A DNA stretch of 17,209 bases from the NCBI GenBank assembly GCA_009782405.1, contig WRJC01000062.1:1-17209 (forward strand). The letters are read 5' to 3'. Below, in pieces: positions 13,996 through 17,209 of the stretch. The notes beneath the pieces are model-generated. The model was not told the origin of the DNA. It made no database searches and worked only from the letters and a program-made list of their open reading frames with translations. How positions within the stretch are numbered: the stretch's first letter is position 1; each line of letters opens with the position of its first letter. The translations under genes were made by a program, and so were the position numbers. The DNA is from Oscillospiraceae bacterium (lineage in GTDB: Bacteria; Bacillota_A; Clostridia; Oscillospirales; WRJC01).

Positions 13996-16092
13996 ATGGC
14001 AACTACCAAGGACATAAGAAACGTCTGCTTTTTGGGCCACGGCGACAGCGGCAAAACTTCGCTGGCCGAAGCCTTGCTCTTTTTCACGAAAAATTCCGAC
14101 AGGCAGGGCAAAGTGACCGACGGCAATACGGTAAGCGACTACGATCCGGAGGAAATCAAACGCGGATTTTCCTTGCAGGCTTCGTTGCTTTCCTTTGGCT
14201 GGAAGAACGCGAAAATCAATTTGATCGACGCGCCGGGTTTTTTTGATTTCGCAGGCGAGGCAAAACAAGCCGTGCGGGTTTCCGATTGCGCGCTGATTGT
14301 GATAAATGCCAAATCGGGCGTGGACGTGGGGACTGAATTCGGAGTAGAATACTCCGTGGAAGCGGGAATCCCCAAAGTTTTTTTCGTGAACAAGCTCGAC
14401 GACGAAAACGTGAAGTTCGACGAGATTTTCGACGAGGCGAAAGAAAAATTCGGGACGGCGGTGTGCCCGGTTTTCATCCCGTTCATAAAAGAAGGAAAAA
14501 CTCTCGGCTATGCGGATCTGATAAAATCCAAATATTTCGTCCCCGACAAGAGCGCCGAAATGAAAGAAGCGCCCATTCCCGCCGATTTCGAGCCGAAAGT
14601 GGCGGACTTTCGGCATATGCTCTTTGAATCGCTGGCGGAGACGAGCGACGAGCTGATGGAGAAATATTTCAACGAAGAGGAATTCACCGACGAAGAAATC
14701 GAAAACGCTTTCAACACCGGAATAAAGCACGGCAGCATAATGCCGATATTTTCCGGTTCCGCCGCCACTTTGGCGGGAGTCGAATATTTGGCCGACAGCA
14801 TCGTGAAATATTTTCCAAACCCGCTTGACAAAACAAACGAAAAAATCTTCGAAGGCGAGCCGGACGAGGAAGGCGCGCGCAAAACGGCAGATTTCAAAAT
14901 CGAGGAGTCGGGCAGCCCCGCCATATTCGTGTTCAAGACGGTGGCCGACCAGTTCGGCAAAATGTCATATTTCAAAGTGATGAACGGCACGCTGAAAAGG
15001 GACATGGCGCTCAAAAACCAGACGAGCCTCCAAAACGAGAAGTTCGCCCACATATATTCGCTCAGGGGCAAAAAGCAGACCGAAGTGGAAGAACTCATCT
15101 GCGGCGACATCGGGGCCACCTTAAAGCTCGCCGCCACCGAAACCAACGACACGCTCTCGGCCTCGGGCAATTTCGAATATGCCAAGATAATATTCCCCGA
15201 GCCGTTTTTGACCTATGCGATAATCCCCAAGGCGAAAGGCGACGAAGACAAAATCTCCACGAACATAAACAAACTTTTGGAAGAAGACCTCACGATAAAA
15301 TATGAAAACAGCGCCGAGACCCGCCAGATACTGCTTTCGGGGCTGGGCGAAATGCACATCGACGTGATAACCTCGAAGCTCAAGAACCGCTACGGCGTAT
15401 CGGTTGAGTTCTCCATACCGAGGATGGCATACAGGGAGACCATAAAGAAAAAGATCGAAGCCGAAGGAAAACACAAAAAGCAATCCGGCGGGCACGGGCA
15501 GTACGGCCACGTAAAAATTACCTTCGAGCCCTGCGACGAAAACCCCGGGCTCACATTCACCGAGACCATATTCGGCGGCTCCGTTCCGAAGAACTATCAC
15601 CCCGCAGTCGAAAAAGGGCTGCAGGAATGCATGGGCAGGGGGGTTCTCGCGGGATTCCCGGCTGTCAACATAAAAGCCAATCTGTACGACGGCTCATACC
15701 ACGACGTGGACTCCAACGAACTCTCGTTCAAGCTCGCGGCAAGGCTCGCGTTTTTGCAGCTGACGGGCGCTTCGCCGGTCATACTGGAACCCATCGGCCA
15801 GCTTTTGGTCACAATACCCGACAATGTCGTGGGAAACGCAATGGGCGATCTGAGCAAGCGCAGGGGAAGGGTGCTCGGCCAGAGCGCCCACGAGCGCAAG
15901 AAAGCATACACCACCATCGAAGCCGAAGTGCCCATGAGCGAGATGCAGACCTACACGATCCAGCTCCGGGCCATGACCCAGGGACGCGGCTCATACGAAT
16001 TCAGGTTCGAAAGATACGAGGAACTCCCCGCCGCGCTCGCGCCCAAGGTCATAGAAGAGGCGAAGAAATATTTGTCCGACGAGGAAGAATAG
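13996..16092 (+). CDS. elongation factor G paralogue (EF-G2 type GTPase)
   Basis: This 698-residue translational GTPase has all five EF-G domains, including domain IV (FTETIFGGSVPKNYHPAVEKG) and the C-terminal RGR...Q/MTQGRGSYEFRF segment. G1 is GHGDSGKTS (14-22) and G4 is NKLD (132-135). G2 reads KRGFSLQ in place of canonical ERGITI, and G3 reads DAPGFFDF (78-85) in place of DTPGHVDF. The catalytic histidine is therefore Phe, as in the second-EF-G clade of Firmicutes where Tyr or Phe is common. Such paralogues are usually not the main translocase; possible roles are ribosome rescue, recycling or stress. The ATG follows GGAGG. It is a single-gene unit between its promoter and the next promoter. 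The housekeeping fusA is presumably elsewhere. Confidence 0.93.
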   Translation: MATTKDIRNVCFLGHGDSGKTSLAEALLFFTKNSDRQGKVTDGNTVSDYDPEEIKRGFSLQASLLSFGWKNAKINLIDAPGFFDFAGEAKQAVRVSDCALIVINAKSGVDVGTEFGVEYSVEAGIPKVFFVNKLDDENVKFDEIFDEAKEKFGTAVCPVFIPFIKEGKTLGYADLIKSKYFVPDKSAEMKEAPIPADFEPKVADFRHMLFESLAETSDELMEKYFNEEEFTDEEIENAFNTGIKHGSIMPIFSGSAATLAGVEYLADSIVKYFPNPLDKTNEKIFEGEPDEEGARKTADFKIEESGSPAIFVFKTVADQFGKMSYFKVMNGTLKRDMALKNQTSLQNEKFAHIYSLRGKKQTEVEELICGDIGATLKLAATETNDTLSASGNFEYAKIIFPEPFLTYAIIPKAKGDEDKISTNINKLLEEDLTIKYENSAETRQILLSGLGEMHIDVITSKLKNRYGVSVEFSIPRMAYRETIKKKIEAEGKHKKQSGGHGQYGHVKITFEPCDENPGLTFTETIFGGSVPKNYHPAVEKGLQECMGRGVLAGFPAVNIKANLYDGSYHDVDSNELSFKLAARLAFLQLTGASPVILEPIGQLLVTIPDNVVGNAMGDLSKRRGRVLGQSAHERKKAYTTIEAEVPMSEMQTYTIQLRAMTQGRGSYEFRFERYEELPAALAPKVIEEAKKYLSDEEE

Positions 16093-16128
16093 GCAAAAAA
16101 AATATCGGCATGAAACACAAAAAAGCCA

Positions 16129-16157
16129 TTGACAAAAGGCAAAGAAAATGCTATCAT
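16129..16157 (+). promoter_or_regulatory. promoter of the exported carbohydrate-binding-like protein
   Basis: TTGACA (16129-16134), a 17-bp spacer and TATCAT (16152-16157) lie 49 bp before the ATG. Confidence 0.82.
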
Positions 16158-16206
16158 ATAGCAAACAGAAAAAAATCCAATCAATATACAACACGGAGGT
16201 AAACGC

Positions 16207-17079
16207 ATGAAAAACAAAATTCTGACAATATTATTGGTGTTCGCGCTCATGGCCGCCATGGCGATGCCGGCGCTCGCGTTCACCCAGGGCTTCAACCTCG
16301 ACGATTTCAAAATGAATTCCGGCGCGAGCATAGACGTGATAGACGAGCCGGAGGTTTACAACGGAAAAGCCTTGCAGGGCGACGAACGCGACGACGACGG
16401 CGCAACGCACTTCTCCACGGTGGATTTCGAAGTTCCCGCAGACGGGAAATATGCCCTTTGGTTTTTGGTATGGGCGGAGAGCGAAGCTTCAAACTCGCTG
16501 TTTTTGTCGCTTGACGGCGGCGAAATATTCACCTGCGACTATATGGAATCCAACGAGCAGCCCAATCCCGATTTCGAGTATTACTTTGTCTGGTACTGGA
16601 TGTGGATGAACTCGAGGCAGGAGATCATGGATGACAACGAAGAAATGGGATTCGACGGGTTCAACGCATATTTGACGGGCCAAAAAAAGCATTTCGACCT
16701 GAAAGCGGGCGCCCATTCGCTGAAAGTCATAACCCGCGAGCCGCTTGCGAAGTATGCCGGGCTGATCATAACCGACGATTTGAACTACGACCCGAACGCC
16801 GACTCGGCGCTGCAAGTGGGCAAAGCCGACCCCGCCTCGGTCTATCCCGATCCCGCCATAGCGGCAGCCGAAGCGGCGGCAGCTGAAGCAGCCGCGGCGG
16901 CTGCTGCGGCAGAGGCAGCGGAAAAAGCCGCGGCAGACGCGGCAGCGGCTGCGGCCCAAGAACAGCCTCCGGCGGCTCCCGTGGCCCCGGCGACTGCGGA
17001 CCCGACGGCGATATTTGCGCTCATATCGGCGCTGTCGGCCTCCGGCATAGCGATTTTCAAAAAAAGACAAAGCAAATAG
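16207..17079 (+). CDS. exported protein: CBM-like domain, Ala-rich linker, atypical C-terminal anchor
   Basis: This 290-residue protein starts with a signal peptide (cleavage likely after ALA, residue 24). Residues about 25-200 form a beta-rich domain with FEVPADGKYALWFLVWAES, LSLDGG, a Trp/Tyr-rich patch (YYFVWYWMWM) and AGAHSLKVITREPLAKYAGL. This order resembles carbohydrate-binding modules of the CBM6/35 or malectin-like type. Residues 218-250 are almost all Ala with scattered Glu/Lys/Asp, predicting a long helical spacer, followed by a Pro/Ala stretch. The C-terminus reads PATADPT, a hydrophobic helix (about 267-284) and KKRQSK, laid out like a sortase-type or membrane anchor but lacking LPxTG. 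The protein is therefore likely surface displayed and glycan-binding. GGAGG precedes the ATG; a strong terminator follows. The ligand is unknown. Confidence 0.82.
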   Translation: MKNKILTILLVFALMAAMAMPALAFTQGFNLDDFKMNSGASIDVIDEPEVYNGKALQGDERDDDGATHFSTVDFEVPADGKYALWFLVWAESEASNSLFLSLDGGEIFTCDYMESNEQPNPDFEYYFVWYWMWMNSRQEIMDDNEEMGFDGFNAYLTGQKKHFDLKAGAHSLKVITREPLAKYAGLIITDDLNYDPNADSALQVGKADPASVYPDPAIAAAEAAAAEAAAAAAAAEAAEKAAADAAAAAAQEQPPAAPVAPATADPTAIFALISALSASGIAIFKKRQSK

Positions 17080-17096
17080 AACAAACAAATAATTTA

Positions 17097-17144
17097 AAAA
17101 TCGCGGCGCATTTTTTGAACATGAGATTTGCGCCGCGATTTTTT
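17097..17144. terminator. strong, probably bidirectional intrinsic terminator
   Basis: TCGCGGCGCA (17101-17110) pairs perfectly with TGCGCCGCGA (17129-17138), and flanking A/T runs extend the stem. Six Ts follow at 17139-17144; As precede it on the other side. It ends the exported-protein transcript before the next gene. Confidence 0.88.
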
Positions 17145-17159
17145 GTCAGGGGTGCATTT

Positions 17160-17209
17160 ATGGATTCAAGAGAAAGATTTTACGCCGCGATAAACCACAG
17201 GGAGCCCGA
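17160..17209 (+). CDS. uroporphyrinogen decarboxylase-like methyltransferase, 5' end only
   Basis: The window ends 50 bp into this gene. The first codons read MDSRERFYAAINHREP, the standard start of UroD-superfamily proteins of the MtaA/CmuA-type ('RERFLAALNHKEPDRVP'). In Clostridia these are often corrinoid-dependent methyltransferase or demethylation partners rather than haem enzymes. AGGGGTG lies 7-13 bases upstream of the ATG. The main domain cannot be assessed. Confidence 0.6.
   Translation, partial: MDSRERFYAAINHREP

Noticed and set aside
16855..16965. GCN-rich tract as a CRISPR-like or trinucleotide repeat array
   Set aside because: It is an irregular run of alanine codons inside a coding region, without fixed repeat units or spacers.

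Overview
The window looks like a chromosomal segment of a Gram-positive Clostridia-like bacterium (Bacillota). The evidence is strong AGGAGG-type ribosome binding sites, consensus TTGACA/TATAAT promoters with 17-bp spacers, lipoprotein signal peptides, a wall-anchor-like C-terminus, a clostridial-type second EF-G, and family-4 uracil-DNA glycosylase. The genus cannot be fixed by eye. Most genes are moderately GC-rich, but about 2883-5601 is much more AT-rich.

Layout. 1-415: zinc-ribbon protein, probably the tail of an operon. 533-700 (minus): tRNA-Ser(UGA) with its own promoter and terminator. 731-2883: trpB-trpA, preceded by a consensus promoter and a structured leader. The leader holds two copies of a small hairpin motif on either side of an intrinsic terminator. 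2883-5601: an AT-rich insertion. It is bounded by an 18-bp perfect direct repeat, and the left copy is the 3' end of trpA including the first two bases of its stop. Inside are a broken FkbM-type methyltransferase, a complete IS630-family element with a frameshifted transposase, a GNAT acetyltransferase gene, and a fragment of an XRE-type regulator. 5637-11489: two convergent units that mirror each other. One is a solute-binding lipoprotein followed by a GT2 polyprenyl-phosphate glycosyltransferase (plus). The other is a paralogous solute-binding lipoprotein followed by a GT-C-like membrane glycosyltransferase (minus). 11550-13198 (minus): two paralogous TIM-barrel sugar isomerase/epimerase-type genes feeding into the second unit. 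13310-16092 (plus): uracil-DNA glycosylase and an EF-G paralogue, each apparently with its own start signals. 16207-17079: an exported protein with a carbohydrate-binding-like domain, an alanine-rich linker and an atypical anchor. 17097-17144: a strong terminator. 17160-end: the start of a uroporphyrinogen-decarboxylase-like gene.

How the genes fit together. trpB and trpA make tryptophan synthase and appear to be controlled by leader RNA attenuation. The lipoprotein/glycosyltransferase block and the isomerases suggest carbohydrate sensing or uptake and surface glycosylation, but no ABC permease is present in the window. The most notable observations are the att-like repeat that rebuilds the trpA 3' end around a composition island, the tandem leader motif, and the mirrored lipoprotein-glycosyltransferase units.
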